Part shown: positions 8,868 to 19,014 of the stretch, one piece after another
How positions within the stretch are numbered: the first letter of the stretch is position 1
Layout: each line of letters begins with the position of its first letter
NCBI GenBank assembly: GCA_012521815.1
Contig: JAAYLR010000134.1
Span: forward strand, 1 to 40,644
Length of the DNA stretch: 40,644 nt
DNA from: Acidobacteriota bacterium
Lineage (GTDB): Bacteria; Acidobacteriota; Thermoanaerobaculia; Multivoradales; JAGPDF01
Direction of reading: 5' to 3'
Translations under genes and position numbers: made by a program
Notes under the pieces: generated by a model
What the model saw: only the letters and a program-made list of their open reading frames with translations
Databases searched by the model: none
What the model was told of the DNA's origin: nothing

Positions 8868-11621
8868 ATGCAGTCGATCCCGTCCCCGAGCCGAAACGAT
8901 GCTTCCGCTGCTCCCGCCGGCGCGCCCGCACCGGCCGCGGCTCCGGGGCTCACGTTCCGCCGCCACTTCACCACCCCCGGCATCGATCCGTTCGCGGCCG
9001 TGGAGTGGGAGACGCGGGATGCGGTGATCGCCAACGACCGGGGCGAGACGATCTTCGAACAGCGCGGGGTGGAGATCCCCCGGGCGTGGTCGCAGACCGC
9101 CACCAACGTGGTGGTGAGCAAGTATTTCCGGGGGCAGCTGGGCACGCCGGAGCGCGAGACCAGCGTGCGTCAGCTCATCGGCCGGGTGGTCGACACGATC
9201 GCCTCCTGGGGGCGCCGGGACGGCTACTTCGCGACCCCCGAGGACGAGGCCGTCTTCACCGACGAGCTCAAGCACATCCTGCTCCACCAGCGCGCCTGCT
9301 TCAACTCGCCGGTCTGGTTCAACGTCGGGATCGAGGAGCGTCCGCAGTGCTCGGCCTGCTTCATCAACTCGGTCGAGGACACGATGGGCTCGATCCTCGA
9401 CCTCGCGAAGACCGAGGGGATGCTCTTCAAGTACGGCTCGGGCGCCGGCAGCAACCTCTCCACCCTCCGCTCCTCGCGCGAGGCGCTGGCCGGGGGTGGC
9501 ACCGCCTCGGGGCCGGTCTCGTTCATGAAGGGGTTCGATGCCTTCGCCGGCGTGATCAAGAGCGGCGGCAAGACGCGGCGGGCGGCGAAGATGGTGATCC
9601 TCGACGCCACCCACCCCGACATCGTCGACTTCATCCGCAGCAAGGAGATCGAGGAGCGGAAGGCGTGGGCGCTGATCGAGGCCGGCTACGACGGCGGCTT
9701 CAACGTGCCCGGCGGGGCGTACGACTCGGTCGCCTACCAGAACGCGAACCACTCGGTGCGGGTCACCGACGAGTTCATGCGCGCGGTGGTCGACGACCGG
9801 GAGTGGACCACGCTCGCGGTGCGCGGCGGCCGGCCGATGGACACCTACCGGGCCCGCGACCTGATGCGGATGATCGCCGAGGCGACCTGGGTCTGCGGCG
9901 ACCCCGGGATGCAGTTCGACACCACGATCAACGGCTGGCACACCTGCGCGGCGACCGGCCGGATCAACGCCAGCAACCCGTGCAGCGAGTACATGTTCCT
10001 CGACGACACGGCGTGCAACCTCGCCTCGCTCAACCTCCTCTCGTTCTTCGACGCCGACCGCGGCTTCGACGTCGAGAGCTTCACGCATACCTGCGAGGTG
10101 GTGATCTCGGCGCAGGAGATCATCGTCGACTCCGCCGCCTACCCGACGCCGGCGATCGCGCACAACTCGCACGAGTTCCGCCCGCTCGGCATCGGCTACG
10201 CCAACCTCGGATCGCTGCTCATGGCGCGGGGGCTGCCGTACGACTCCGACCTCGGCCGCGACTACGCGGCGGCGATCACCGCCCTGATGACCGGCGCCTC
10301 CTACGCGCAGTCGGGGCGGATCGCCGAGCGGCTCGGCCCCTTCCGGAGCTTCGCCCCGAACCGCGAGTCGATGGGGCGGGTGATGCGCCGGCATCGCGAC
10401 GCGGTCAAGCGGATCGACCCGGCGCACGTGCCGCTCGAGCTGCTGCAGGCGGCCAAGAAGAGCTGGGACGAGGTGGTCGAGCACGTCGAGTCGCACGGGC
10501 TGCGCAACAGCCAGGTCTCGGTGCTGGCGCCGACCGGAACCATCGCCTTCATGATGGACTGCGACACCACCGGCATCGAGCCCGAGGTCGCGCTGGTGAA
10601 GTACAAGAAGCTGGTCGGCGGCGGCACGTTCAAGATCGTCAACCGCACCGTGCCGCTCGCCCTCGCGCAGCTCGGCTACGAGAAGGAGGAGATCCGCGCG
10701 ATCGTCGAGTATCTCGACGAGCACGAGACGATCGAGAACGCGCCCCGCCTCGCGCCCGAGCACCTGCCGGTCTTCGACTGCGCCTTCAAGGCCGCGCACG
10801 GCACCCGCTCGATCCACTACCTCGGACACCTGCGGATGCTCGCGGCGGTGCAGCCGTTCCTCTCCGGGGCGATCTCGAAGACGATCAACATGCCCGAGGA
10901 GTCGACGGTCGACGAGATCCAGCAGGCGTACATCGAGGGGTGGCGGCTCGGCCTCAAGGCGGTGGCGATCTATCGCGACAACTGCAAGCGGAGCCAGCCG
11001 CTCTCCACCCGCCGGGAGAAGCAGCCGGCCGCCGCGGCGGCCGCGGCGCCGGTGATCGAATACCGCGCGCGCCGCCGCAAGCTGCCCGACGAGCGGCGGG
11101 CGATCACCCACAAGTTCTCGATCAACGAGCACGAGGGCTACCTGACGGTCGGCCTCTACGAGGACAGCATGCCGGGGGAGATCTTCCTGGTGATGGCCAA
11201 GGAGGGCTCGACGATCTCCGGGCTGATGGACGCCTTCGCCACCTCGGTCTCGATCGCGCTCCAGTACGGCGTGCCGCTCAAGACCCTGATCGACAAGTTC
11301 ACCCACACCCGCTTCGAGCCCTCGGGCTTCACCAAGAACCCCGAGATCCCGATCGCGAAGTCGATCACCGACTACATCTTCCGCTGGCTGGCTTCGAAGT
11401 TCATGAACACCCAGCAGCAGCAGGAGGCCGGGGTGGTGCGGCGCGACGAGGTGGTCGCCGCCGCGCCCGAACCGGAGCCGGAGACCGTGCCGGAGCCGAT
11501 GCGGATCAGCTTCCTCTACCAGCAGGACGCGCCGTCCTGCCACGAGTGCGGCGCGATCATGGTCCGCAACGGCACCTGCTACAAGTGCCTCAACTGCGGC
11601 TCGACGAGCGGCTGCAGCTGA
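8868..11621 (+). CDS. nrdJ: Adenosylcobalamin-dependent (class II) ribonucleoside-diphosphate reductase
   Basis: [55 protein letters not shown]-terminal Cys-rich tail [27 protein letters not shown]. Confidence 0.93.
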   Translation: MQSIPSPSRNDASAAPAGAPAPAAAPGLTFRRHFTTPGIDPFAAVEWETRDAVIANDRGETIFEQRGVEIPRAWSQTATNVVVSKYFRGQLGTPERETSVRQLIGRVVDTIASWGRRDGYFATPEDEAVFTDELKHILLHQRACFNSPVWFNVGIEERPQCSACFINSVEDTMGSILDLAKTEGMLFKYGSGAGSNLSTLRSSREALAGGGTASGPVSFMKGFDAFAGVIKSGGKTRRAAKMVILDATHPDIVDFIRSKEIEERKAWALIEAGYDGGFNVPGGAYDSVAYQNANHSVRVTDEFMRAVVDDREWTTLAVRGGRPMDTYRARDLMRMIAEATWVCGDPGMQFDTTINGWHTCAATGRINASNPCSEYMFLDDTACNLASLNLLSFFDADRGFDVESFTHTCEVVISAQEIIVDSAAYPTPAIAHNSHEFRPLGIGYANLGSLLMARGLPYDSDLGRDYAAAITALMTGASYAQSGRIAERLGPFRSFAPNRESMGRVMRRHRDAVKRIDPAHVPLELLQAAKKSWDEVVEHVESHGLRNSQVSVLAPTGTIAFMMDCDTTGIEPEVALVKYKKLVGGGTFKIVNRTVPLALAQLGYEKEEIRAIVEYLDEHETIENAPRLAPEHLPVFDCAFKAAHGTRSIHYLGHLRMLAAVQPFLSGAISKTINMPEESTVDEIQQAYIEGWRLGLKAVAIYRDNCKRSQPLSTRREKQPAAAAAAAPVIEYRARRRKLPDERRAITHKFSINEHEGYLTVGLYEDSMPGEIFLVMAKEGSTISGLMDAFATSVSIALQYGVPLKTLIDKFTHTRFEPSGFTKNPEIPIAKSITDYIFRWLASKFMNTQQQQEAGVVRRDEVVAAAPEPEPETVPEPMRISFLYQQDAPSCHECGAIMVRNGTCYKCLNCGSTSGCS

Positions 11622-11645
11622 GGGCTCGCCCGCGGAGCACCGCCC

Positions 11646-14522
11646 TCACGGGCGATAGGCGAGGAAGAGCCAGAACCGGTTGGTGTCCTTCAGCGGCGGG
11701 TCGAAGACGCGGGCGGCGCCCACGCGCAGGCGCAGCCCCGGGATCCTGACGAGCGGGATCGGGCCGCTCAGCAGCTCCAGTTCGAACCCGGCCAGGCGCA
11801 GCCAGTCGCCCCGCTCGCCGCCGGCCGACCAGACCCGGTGGCGCTCGAAGAAGAACGGGATCCCGCCGAGCGCGAGCGTCGCCCGCTGCCCCTCGTGATC
11901 GTCGCCGACGAGCAGCGCGGTGGGGAGCGCCGGCGCTTCGAGCCGCCGGCCGCGCTGCGTGTCGGGCACGAGCGACCCGTCCGCGCCGCCGAGGCGGAGC
12001 CGGTCGAACGGCGACGGGCTGCCGCGCACCGTCTGCCGCTGCCAGGCGATCTCGAGGCCGTGGTTTCCCTGGTAGTAGGCGCCGAGCCCGACCTCGCCGC
12101 CGAAGCGCCGCCACGAGGAGCCGTCGCTCGTGCCGGCGTCGAACGCGGCGTCGAAACGTTCCACCAGCTGCCAAGGCCGGCGCGAAGGCTGGCGTTCGAA
12201 CGCCACGGCGAGCGAGGAGACCCGGCGGTCGAAGCTTCTTCCGGTCTCGGGCGAGACGCGGTCCGCCGCGAGGGCGAGGGCGGTGGCGAGCTGCGTGGCC
12301 CGCCACGCCCGGTCCCACCCCAGCCGGAGCTCGGCACCGCTCTCGCGGGCGTCGAGCGCTTCGCCGAGGGCCGCCGGGGCATCGCGGTACCGGGACGGTT
12401 GCGATTCGAGCGAGAAGAGGTGGAGGCTCATCGCGACCGGCGAGCCCCGCCAGGCCGCGGCGAGCATGCCGCCGTTGGCGCCCTCGTCGCCACCGTACGT
12501 GCCGAGGGCGAGCGTCGAGAAGCGCCCCACCACGTCGGTCGTGTGCACCCCGAGCTCGAGCGATCTCTCGGCGGAGCTGAAGAGCCCGCCGGTCATCACC
12601 CGGAGCTCCTGCCGCCCGAGCCCGTACGCTCGCCCCGGGCTCACGGGATCGAGGCGGAGTGGGCCCAGGTCCGCGGGCGGCACCGGCCGGACGGCGGGGG
12701 CGAAGACGGCCTCGACGGCCTCCGGCGGCAGCGGCGCGAGCGGTTCGAGCGCGGCCAGCCGCAGGTCGAGGCCGTGCGGTTCGAGAGCGAGGAAGAAGAC
12801 CCTGCCGTCGTTCGTCGGCGCCGGCGCGAGCGCCGCGGCGGTCGATCGCGTCACCGGCTCGGGCGGCGCGCTCCCCTCGACGTCGAGGCGGGCGAGGCCG
12901 ATGAGCCCGTCCTGACCCAGGCTCACGAGGAGCGATCGTCCGTCGGGCAGCCAGGCGAGGTGGGACGGGTAGGCGTCCGCCGGGACGGGCAGCTCCCGCT
13001 CCTCGCCGCCGTCGAGAGCGAGGAGGAGCGGACGCCAGCGGCCCTCCCGGTGGCGGAGCGCCGCGATCGTCCTGCCGTCGGGGCGGACCCGGGGCTCCGC
13101 CCAGATCTCCGTGACCGAGGGCGGCGTGAGCTCGGTGACGGCGCCGGTGGCGAGCTCGACGCGCACGAGCTGCGAGGAACCGTGCCGGTGGCGCACCCCC
13201 GCCGCCCAGGTTCCGTCGGGGCCGGGGTCGGCGGCGCGGACGTCGGCGAGCGTGGTCAGGCGCCGCACCTCGCCGGTTTCGAACCGCCAGAGGAAGAGAT
13301 CGGGGTGGAGGAAACCGGCACCATCCGGCTCGAAGCGTTCGAAGAGCAGCGCCTTGCCGTCCGGCAGGAAGCGCAGCGAGGAGGGCTCGGCGCCGTTGCG
13401 GGTCACCAGTTCGAAGAGCGGCTCGCGCGCGAGCGGCTTGGTCCGCACCGGCGCCACGTCCTCGGGGTCCCGGGCGAGCAGCTCGTCCCGCTTCTCCTCC
13501 CATCTCTTCTCGGCTTCGGCGTCGGGCGCGGTGGACCAGACGACGATCCGGGAGGCCTGGCCCTTGCGCTGGCGGACGATCGCCACCTTCGCGCCGTCGG
13601 GCGAGACCGCCGGGGCGCCGGTCGCCCAGCCGAGCTCCTGCCAGAGCTCGCCCTCCTGCCGGGTCGGCGCGAGCTGGCGCTCCACTTCCATCGCCCGCCA
13701 GGTCAGCTCGGCGGTGAAGCGGTCGTAGAGGCGTGCCGGCGACTCTCCGAAGACCCCTTCGAAGGCGGTGTCGAAATCGCGGTTGGTATGCGCGCTCAAC
13801 CGGGCCCAGAGGTGCCGGAGGCTCTCCGGACCGGATCGGTCGACCAGCCATTCGAGATAGGAGGAGCCGACGAGGTAGGCCATGCTCATCCCGAGATAGC
13901 TCTCCCAGTCCTGGGCGAGCGCTCCGTAGGCGGGCAGCCGGCCGGCCACGGCCCAGCGGCGCAGGATCGAGGCCCGCAGGTCGCTGTTGGGGCGCCCCCG
14001 GCCGGTGAGCCGGCCCTCGACGTAGGTCGCGTACCCCTCGTGCACCCAGCGGGGGGCCCGGAGGCTGAGCGGCCCGACCGGCAGCAGCCGCTGCAGGAAT
14101 CGTCGCCACGGGTTGCGCGACGGCCGCAGGAGATGGACGAGGTGGAGGTCCTCGTGGACGACGAGATCCTCCGCCCAGTCGGCGAAGTTGCCGATCGTCG
14201 AGGCGGGCTCCGGAGGGCTCGTCCAGAGCACCATCCGGGGGGTGTCGAGCAGCGGGATCGCCTGGCCGTTGGCCGCGGCGACGGGGTCGGCCACGACGAT
14301 GTCGACGATCTGCTCGGGCGCCCAGCCGACCTCGGCGACGACCCGTTCGCGGATCGCCTCCAGCCGGGCCGCCAGGTGGAGCGTCCACGCTTCCGTCGGG
14401 GCCGGGTAGTGCACCCGGTAGTGCGGGGTGGTGAGCGTGCGCCAGTCGGCCTCGGGACCCTGCGCCAGAGCCGGAGTCGAGAGGAAACAGAGCGCTGCGA
14501 GGGTGCAGACCAGGGATCTCAT
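11646..14522 (-). CDS. Secreted protein: HExxH metallopeptidase-like domain, TolB-like beta-propeller, C-terminal barrel-like domain
   Basis: Signal peptide; VVHEDLHLVHLL and WVHEGYATYVEG (gluzincin-like); repeated propeller motifs (APAVSPDGAKVAIV, EPRVRPDGRTIAAL, HLAWLPDGRSLLV); alternating C-terminal pattern ending FWLFLAYRP. Confidence 0.7.
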   Translation of the reverse strand: MRSLVCTLAALCFLSTPALAQGPEADWRTLTTPHYRVHYPAPTEAWTLHLAARLEAIRERVVAEVGWAPEQIVDIVVADPVAAANGQAIPLLDTPRMVLWTSPPEPASTIGNFADWAEDLVVHEDLHLVHLLRPSRNPWRRFLQRLLPVGPLSLRAPRWVHEGYATYVEGRLTGRGRPNSDLRASILRRWAVAGRLPAYGALAQDWESYLGMSMAYLVGSSYLEWLVDRSGPESLRHLWARLSAHTNRDFDTAFEGVFGESPARLYDRFTAELTWRAMEVERQLAPTRQEGELWQELGWATGAPAVSPDGAKVAIVRQRKGQASRIVVWSTAPDAEAEKRWEEKRDELLARDPEDVAPVRTKPLAREPLFELVTRNGAEPSSLRFLPDGKALLFERFEPDGAGFLHPDLFLWRFETGEVRRLTTLADVRAADPGPDGTWAAGVRHRHGSSQLVRVELATGAVTELTPPSVTEIWAEPRVRPDGRTIAALRHREGRWRPLLLALDGGEERELPVPADAYPSHLAWLPDGRSLLVSLGQDGLIGLARLDVEGSAPPEPVTRSTAAALAPAPTNDGRVFFLALEPHGLDLRLAALEPLAPLPPEAVEAVFAPAVRPVPPADLGPLRLDPVSPGRAYGLGRQELRVMTGGLFSSAERSLELGVHTTDVVGRFSTLALGTYGGDEGANGGMLAAAWRGSPVAMSLHLFSLESQPSRYRDAPAALGEALDARESGAELRLGWDRAWRATQLATALALAADRVSPETGRSFDRRVSSLAVAFERQPSRRPWQLVERFDAAFDAGTSDGSSWRRFGGEVGLGAYYQGNHGLEIAWQRQTVRGSPSPFDRLRLGGADGSLVPDTQRGRRLEAPALPTALLVGDDHEGQRATLALGGIPFFFERHRVWSAGGERGDWLRLAGFELELLSGPIPLVRIPGLRLRVGAARVFDPPLKDTNRFWLFLAYRP

Positions 14523-14602
14523 GAAGGGAGCATACGCTCCGAAGGCGCGCGGAGGGCCGTTCCCTGGCGCCGGCGGCGGCGCGGCGATAAGCTCTCGCCC
14601 TC

Positions 14603-15160
14603 ATGGAAAACGCTGCCCTGCAACCGAATCCGTCCCGCGAGCGCCGGCCGTTGCTGCTGCTGGCCGGCGTCGCTCTGGCCGCCGGCCTCGTCGCCGTCGT
14701 CGGCCTCCTGTTCAGCCTCCGGGGCCCGTCCCGGAGCACGGCGTCCGGGGAGATCGTCCCCCCCTTCCGCCTCGCCGCCCTCGACGGGCGGCAGCTCGGC
14801 CCCGGCGACTACGCCGGCCGGGTCGTCCTGATCGACTTCTGGGCCACCTGGTGCGGGCCGTGTCATCTGCAGGCCGACGTGCTGGCCGAGCTCTATCCGC
14901 GCCTGGCCGGAGAAGGGGTCGCCTTCCTCGCGGTGAGCGTGGGCGAGAAGGAGGCCACCGTGCGGGAGTACGCCGCGAAGAAACCGTACGCCTGGCCGGT
15001 GCTGCTCGATTCGGAGCACACGGTCTCCGACCAGATGCGGGTCTCGGTGCTGCCGACGATCGTCGTGCTCGACGGCGAGGGCCGCGAGGTCTTTCGCCAG
15101 GGCGGGCTCACCGACGCCGCCACCCTCGAGCGGGCGATCCGGCAGGCCGCGCGCGGCTGA
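14603..15160 (+). CDS. TlpA/ResA-type thioredoxin-fold protein, membrane anchored
   Basis: N-terminal TM, FWATWCGPCHLQADVLAELYPRL active site, SVLPTIVVLDGEG. Confidence 0.88.
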   Translation: MENAALQPNPSRERRPLLLLAGVALAAGLVAVVGLLFSLRGPSRSTASGEIVPPFRLAALDGRQLGPGDYAGRVVLIDFWATWCGPCHLQADVLAELYPRLAGEGVAFLAVSVGEKEATVREYAAKKPYAWPVLLDSEHTVSDQMRVSVLPTIVVLDGEGREVFRQGGLTDAATLERAIRQAARG

Positions 15161-15176
15161 GCCCGGACCGAAACGC

Positions 15177-15205
15177 CACCGGCCCGGCAGGGAGCCGGGC
15201 CGGTG
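15177..15205. terminator. Bidirectional terminator-like hairpin CACCGGCCCGGC-aggga-GCCGGGCCGGTG
   Basis: Perfect 12-bp stem between convergent tlpA-like and ompA-like genes. Confidence 0.6.
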
Positions 15206-15250
15206 AGCGGGCGCGGCCGGCGAGCGGCCGCCGGGTGATCCGCGATCGGG

Positions 15251-15868
15251 TTACTGCAGCACGACGAGGACGACGCGCCGGTTCTGGGCGCGTCCGTCCC
15301 GGCTGTTGTTGTCGCCGACCGGCGACATCTCGCCGTAGGAGATGACCGACATCCGGTGGAGCGGGATCCCCTTGAGGCTCAGGTAGCGGCGCACCGCCTC
15401 GGCCCGCGCCTCGCCGAGCTCGTAGTTGTACTTCTCGGCGCCGACGCTGTCGGTGTGCCCCTGGACCTCGACGTAGACGTCCTTGTTCTCGCCCGCGAGC
15501 TTCGCGGCGAACTCGTCGAGCGCCGCCCGCGCCTCGTCGGAGAGCTCGGCCTTGTTGAAGCCGAACTTGATCTTGTCGTCGGAGAGCACGGTCTCGTAGA
15601 GGAGCTTGCCCTCGGCGAGCTTGCCGGCGGCGATCGCCCGGTCGAGAGCCTCCCGCGCGGTCTGCGAGGCGTTCTCGAGGGCCTGGGCGTTGGCGGCGAG
15701 CTGCGCGTCGTGGTCGGTCAGCTTGGTCTGGGTCGCCTCGACCTGCGTCTCGACGGTGTCGACCCGCTCGTTGACCGTCTTGATCTCCTGCTGGACGTAC
15801 GACTTGGTGGCGCAGCCGGCGACGAGCAGCACGGCGGCGCCGAAACTCAGGATCCTGATGACTCGCAT
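15251..15868 (-). CDS. OmpA-family peptidoglycan-binding lipoprotein
   Basis: Lipobox LLVAGC, coiled coil, C-terminal VEVQGHTDSVGAEKYNYELGEARAEAVRRYL..NRRV. Confidence 0.88.
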   Translation of the reverse strand: MRVIRILSFGAAVLLVAGCATKSYVQQEIKTVNERVDTVETQVEATQTKLTDHDAQLAANAQALENASQTAREALDRAIAAGKLAEGKLLYETVLSDDKIKFGFNKAELSDEARAALDEFAAKLAGENKDVYVEVQGHTDSVGAEKYNYELGEARAEAVRRYLSLKGIPLHRMSVISYGEMSPVGDNNSRDGRAQNRRVVLVVLQ

Positions 15869-15908
15869 GACTCCTCCTTCGGTTCGGTTAACTCGGTCCC
15901 CGTGGCGT

Positions 15909-16961
15909 TCAGCGCGCGGGCGGCCGGCCTTCGTAGCCCTTGCGGGCGAGGACACGCAAATGTTCACGGCCGGGCAGGTCGACCTCGATGCGCCGGTAAC
16001 GGGATTCCCCGCGCCCCGTGACCGGGAAGCTGAGCACGTACTGATAGCGCAGCTCTTCGGCGACGGCGGCACTGACGGCGGCGAGATCGCGGCTGCTCCG
16101 GAGCGCATAGTAACGGCCTCCGGTGAAGCTCGCAAGGAGATTGAGGGCGTCGGCAAACCGGAAGAGCTTCTGCCGGTCGATGCCGAGGCGGAACGGATCG
16201 CCGGCGGAGAGACCGAAGACGTAGACCGGCAGCTCGGCCCGGCGGACGAGCTCGCGGGCCTCCGCGGCGGAGATGCTGCTCGCGTTGTCCACGCCGTCGG
16301 TGATCAGGAGCGCGGCGCGGCGCGGGAAGCGGGCGGCGCCGGCGATCTCCGGCAGGCGGGCGATGGCGTCGTGGAGCGCCGTGGTCCCGTACGCCTCCCA
16401 GGTCGCGACCGCTTCGTGGAGGGCGTCGTGATCGGTGGTGAACGGCACCTCGACGCGGGCCGCTTCGCCGGCGAAGGTGGCGAGGGCGATCTCGTCGCCG
16501 GGGCGGGCCAGGGTGATGAGCCGGGAGATGGCGCGCCGGCTCGCGGCGAGCTTGCCGAGCGCCTCCATGCTGCCGGAGACGTCCTGGAGCACGACGAGGC
16601 TGACCGGCGCCTCCGCGCGGCGTTCGAAGTCGCGGATGGCGACCGGCTGGCCGTCCACCCGCAGGCGGAACGCCTCCCGGCGGAGGTTCTCGACGTAGCC
16701 GTTGCGCCCGCGCACGATCACCGGCACCAGGACCCAGCTGACCGAGACCTCGCTGGAGAAAGCGGGCGGAGGTGGCGTCGGGCTGGGGGGAGGCGAGGCC
16801 GGAGGCGGCGCGGCGCCGATCCGGACCGCCGTCAGCAGCGCGAGGAGGAACGCCGCGCCCCGTGCCCGGAAACGGCCCGGGACGGCGGGGCGCGGACAGG
16901 GCCGGAGCGGAGAGCGGTGCGGGAGAGGAGGCATGGGGCGGGGGTGCGCGCGGAGGCGCAA
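15909..16961 (-). CDS. VWA domain protein (VWFA-related, Acidobacteria-type)
   Basis: LVVLQDVSGSMEAL MIDAS motif, AALLITDGVDNAS; TTG start at 16961 supported by TAGAAT 6 nt upstream, alternative ATG at 16934. Confidence 0.8.
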   Translation of the reverse strand: MRLRAHPRPMPPLPHRSPLRPCPRPAVPGRFRARGAAFLLALLTAVRIGAAPPPASPPPSPTPPPPAFSSEVSVSWVLVPVIVRGRNGYVENLRREAFRLRVDGQPVAIRDFERRAEAPVSLVVLQDVSGSMEALGKLAASRRAISRLITLARPGDEIALATFAGEAARVEVPFTTDHDALHEAVATWEAYGTTALHDAIARLPEIAGAARFPRRAALLITDGVDNASSISAAEARELVRRAELPVYVFGLSAGDPFRLGIDRQKLFRFADALNLLASFTGGRYYALRSSRDLAAVSAAVAEELRYQYVLSFPVTGRGESRYRRIEVDLPGREHLRVLARKGYEGRPPAR

Positions 16962-17071
16962 TGCGCCATTCTAACCGGTGGGCGGCTTCGACGGCGGTGA
17001 TGCCGTTGTGTTAGCCTGCTCCCGTCCCGGCAGTAGCCGTTCGACGCTCCCACCCCGTTCTGGAGGGCACC

Positions 17072-18139
17072 ATGAAGAAGACGATCGTCCACATCGTCGG
17101 AACCGGCACCATCGGCGAGCCGCTCATCGGTCTCTTCACCGACTTCAAGCATTACCTCGGCATCGACGAGGTGACCTTCCACAAGCGCACGCCGCTGGCC
17201 AACGATCGGGCGAAGATCAACCACCTGATGTCGCGTGGCGCGGTGCTCGCCACCGACAGCGACCAGCGTGACGCCTTCGAGAAGCTGGGGCACAAGGTGG
17301 CGCTCGAGGCCGAGGAGGCGCTCGCCCGGGCGACGGTGGTGATCGACTGCACTCCGGCCGGCAACGAGAACAAGAAGAAGTTCTACGACCACATCGAGGG
17401 GCCTCGCGGTTATCTCGCCCAGGGGAGCGAGTTCGGCTTCGGCAAGCCGTACGCGCGGGGCGTCAACGACGAGGCGCTGGTGGCCGGCGAGGATCGCTTC
17501 ATCCAGATCGTCTCCTGCAACACCCACAACATCACCACCCTGATCAAGACGCTGGGCCGGGAGCCGGACGGCAGCTACGCGCTCGAGCGAGGCACCTTCG
17601 TCTGCATGCGGCGGGCCAACGACATCTCCCAGACGAAGTCGTTCTGCCCGGCGCCGCAGGCCGGCAAGCACGACGACGCGGATTTCGGCACCCACCACGC
17701 ACACGACGCCCATCACGTCTTCGAAACCCTCGGCCTCGGTTTCGACCTCTTCTCGAGCGCGGTGAAGCTGAACACGCAGTACATGCACTCGATCTGGTTC
17801 AACCTCCGCTTCCGCCGCGACGTGACGCGGGAGGAGATGGTCGCGCGGCTGGCGGACAATCCGCTCGTCGCCCTCACCGACAAGCGGGACGCGAACGAGG
17901 TCTTCAGCTTCGGCCGCGATCACGGCTACTACGGCCGGATCCTGTCGCAGACGGTGGTGGCCACCCCGACGCTCGCGGTGCGGCGCAATCGCGACCTCTT
18001 CGGTTTCTGCTTCACGCCGCAGGACGGCAACTCCCTGCTCTCCTCCATCGCCGCCGCCCTCTGGGCGATCGAGCCCGACTGGGAGAGCGTGGCGAAGCGC
18101 CTCGAGTGGACCAAGCGCTGGCTCTTCCGGGAGATCTGA
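17072..18139 (+). CDS. Archaeal-type (type II) glyceraldehyde-3-phosphate dehydrogenase-like protein
   Basis: Rossmann start VHIVGTGTIGEPL, IDCTPAGNENKKKFYDH, catalytic-like VSCNTHNITTL, LFSSAVKLNTQYMHSIW, EVFSFGRDHGYYGR; same block order as type II GAPDH. Confidence 0.7.
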   Translation: MKKTIVHIVGTGTIGEPLIGLFTDFKHYLGIDEVTFHKRTPLANDRAKINHLMSRGAVLATDSDQRDAFEKLGHKVALEAEEALARATVVIDCTPAGNENKKKFYDHIEGPRGYLAQGSEFGFGKPYARGVNDEALVAGEDRFIQIVSCNTHNITTLIKTLGREPDGSYALERGTFVCMRRANDISQTKSFCPAPQAGKHDDADFGTHHAHDAHHVFETLGLGFDLFSSAVKLNTQYMHSIWFNLRFRRDVTREEMVARLADNPLVALTDKRDANEVFSFGRDHGYYGRILSQTVVATPTLAVRRNRDLFGFCFTPQDGNSLLSSIAAALWAIEPDWESVAKRLEWTKRWLFREI

Positions 18140-18167
18140 GTCCGGGAAAGAGGGGGCGGGTCCGGCG

Positions 18168-19001
18168 ATGAGCCGCCAGCCCGCCACCTTCCGTCTGGGC
18201 GAGCTCGCCATCGAGGGCTGCTCGCGCGCCGGCGAGGAGACCTGGTTCCGGGTCTCCCCGCCGGGCCTCGCCTTCGACGTCGGCCGCGGTCCGCTCACGC
18301 TCGCCGGCGTCCGGGATCTCTTCGTCACCCACGGGCACCTCGACCACGTCCTCGGGCTGCCGTACCTCCTCTCCCGGCGCGCCCTCGATCATCCGTGGGG
18401 GCGGCGGGTCTTCTGCCCGGCCGAGATCGCCGACGACCTGGCGGCGCTCGTGAAGGTGGCCGAGCGCCTCGAGCGGACGCAGTACCCGTTCACCCTCTGT
18501 CCACTCGCTCCCGGAGACCGGGTCGAGGTCGGGCGCGATCTCCAGGTGGAGGCGTTCGCCACCGACCACGTGGTGCCGAGCCTCGGCTATCACCTGCTGC
18601 GCCACCGCTACCGGCTGCGGGAAGAGCTCCGGGAGCTCGCGCCGGAGGAGGTGGTGGCGCGCAAGCGCGCCGGCGAGGCGGTGGAGGAGCGGAGCGAAGA
18701 GCGGTGGCTCACCTTCTGCGGCGACACCGGCCCCTCGATCTTCACGCGGGAGCCGGCGCTCTTCGCCTCGCGGGTCCTGATGCTCGAATGCACCTTCCTC
18801 GACCCCTCCCACCGCGAACGCGCCGGCCGTTTCGGCCATCTCCACCTCGCCGATCTCGCGGCGGTCGAGGAGCGGTTCGAGAACGAAGCGGTGATCCTCT
18901 ACCACCTCAGCCGCCGGCACCGGCCGGCCGACCTGCGCCGGCAGGTCGACGCGCTGCTCCCGCGGCTCGCACCGCGCGTGCACGTGCTGCTCGAGGGCTG
19001 A
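18168..19001 (+). CDS. Metallo-beta-lactamase-fold hydrolase (RNase Z-like)
   Basis: FVTHGHLDHVLGLPYLLSRR, FATDHVVPSLGYHL, CGDTGPS. Confidence 0.82.
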   Translation: MSRQPATFRLGELAIEGCSRAGEETWFRVSPPGLAFDVGRGPLTLAGVRDLFVTHGHLDHVLGLPYLLSRRALDHPWGRRVFCPAEIADDLAALVKVAERLERTQYPFTLCPLAPGDRVEVGRDLQVEAFATDHVVPSLGYHLLRHRYRLREELRELAPEEVVARKRAGEAVEERSEERWLTFCGDTGPSIFTREPALFASRVLMLECTFLDPSHRERAGRFGHLHLADLAAVEERFENEAVILYHLSRRHRPADLRRQVDALLPRLAPRVHVLLEG

Positions 19002-19014
19002 GGGGCGCGATTCC

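Noticed and set aside
8771-11749. 992-aa plus-strand ORF overlapping nrdJ
   Set aside because: Out-of-frame shadow of the class II RNR with low-complexity basic composition.
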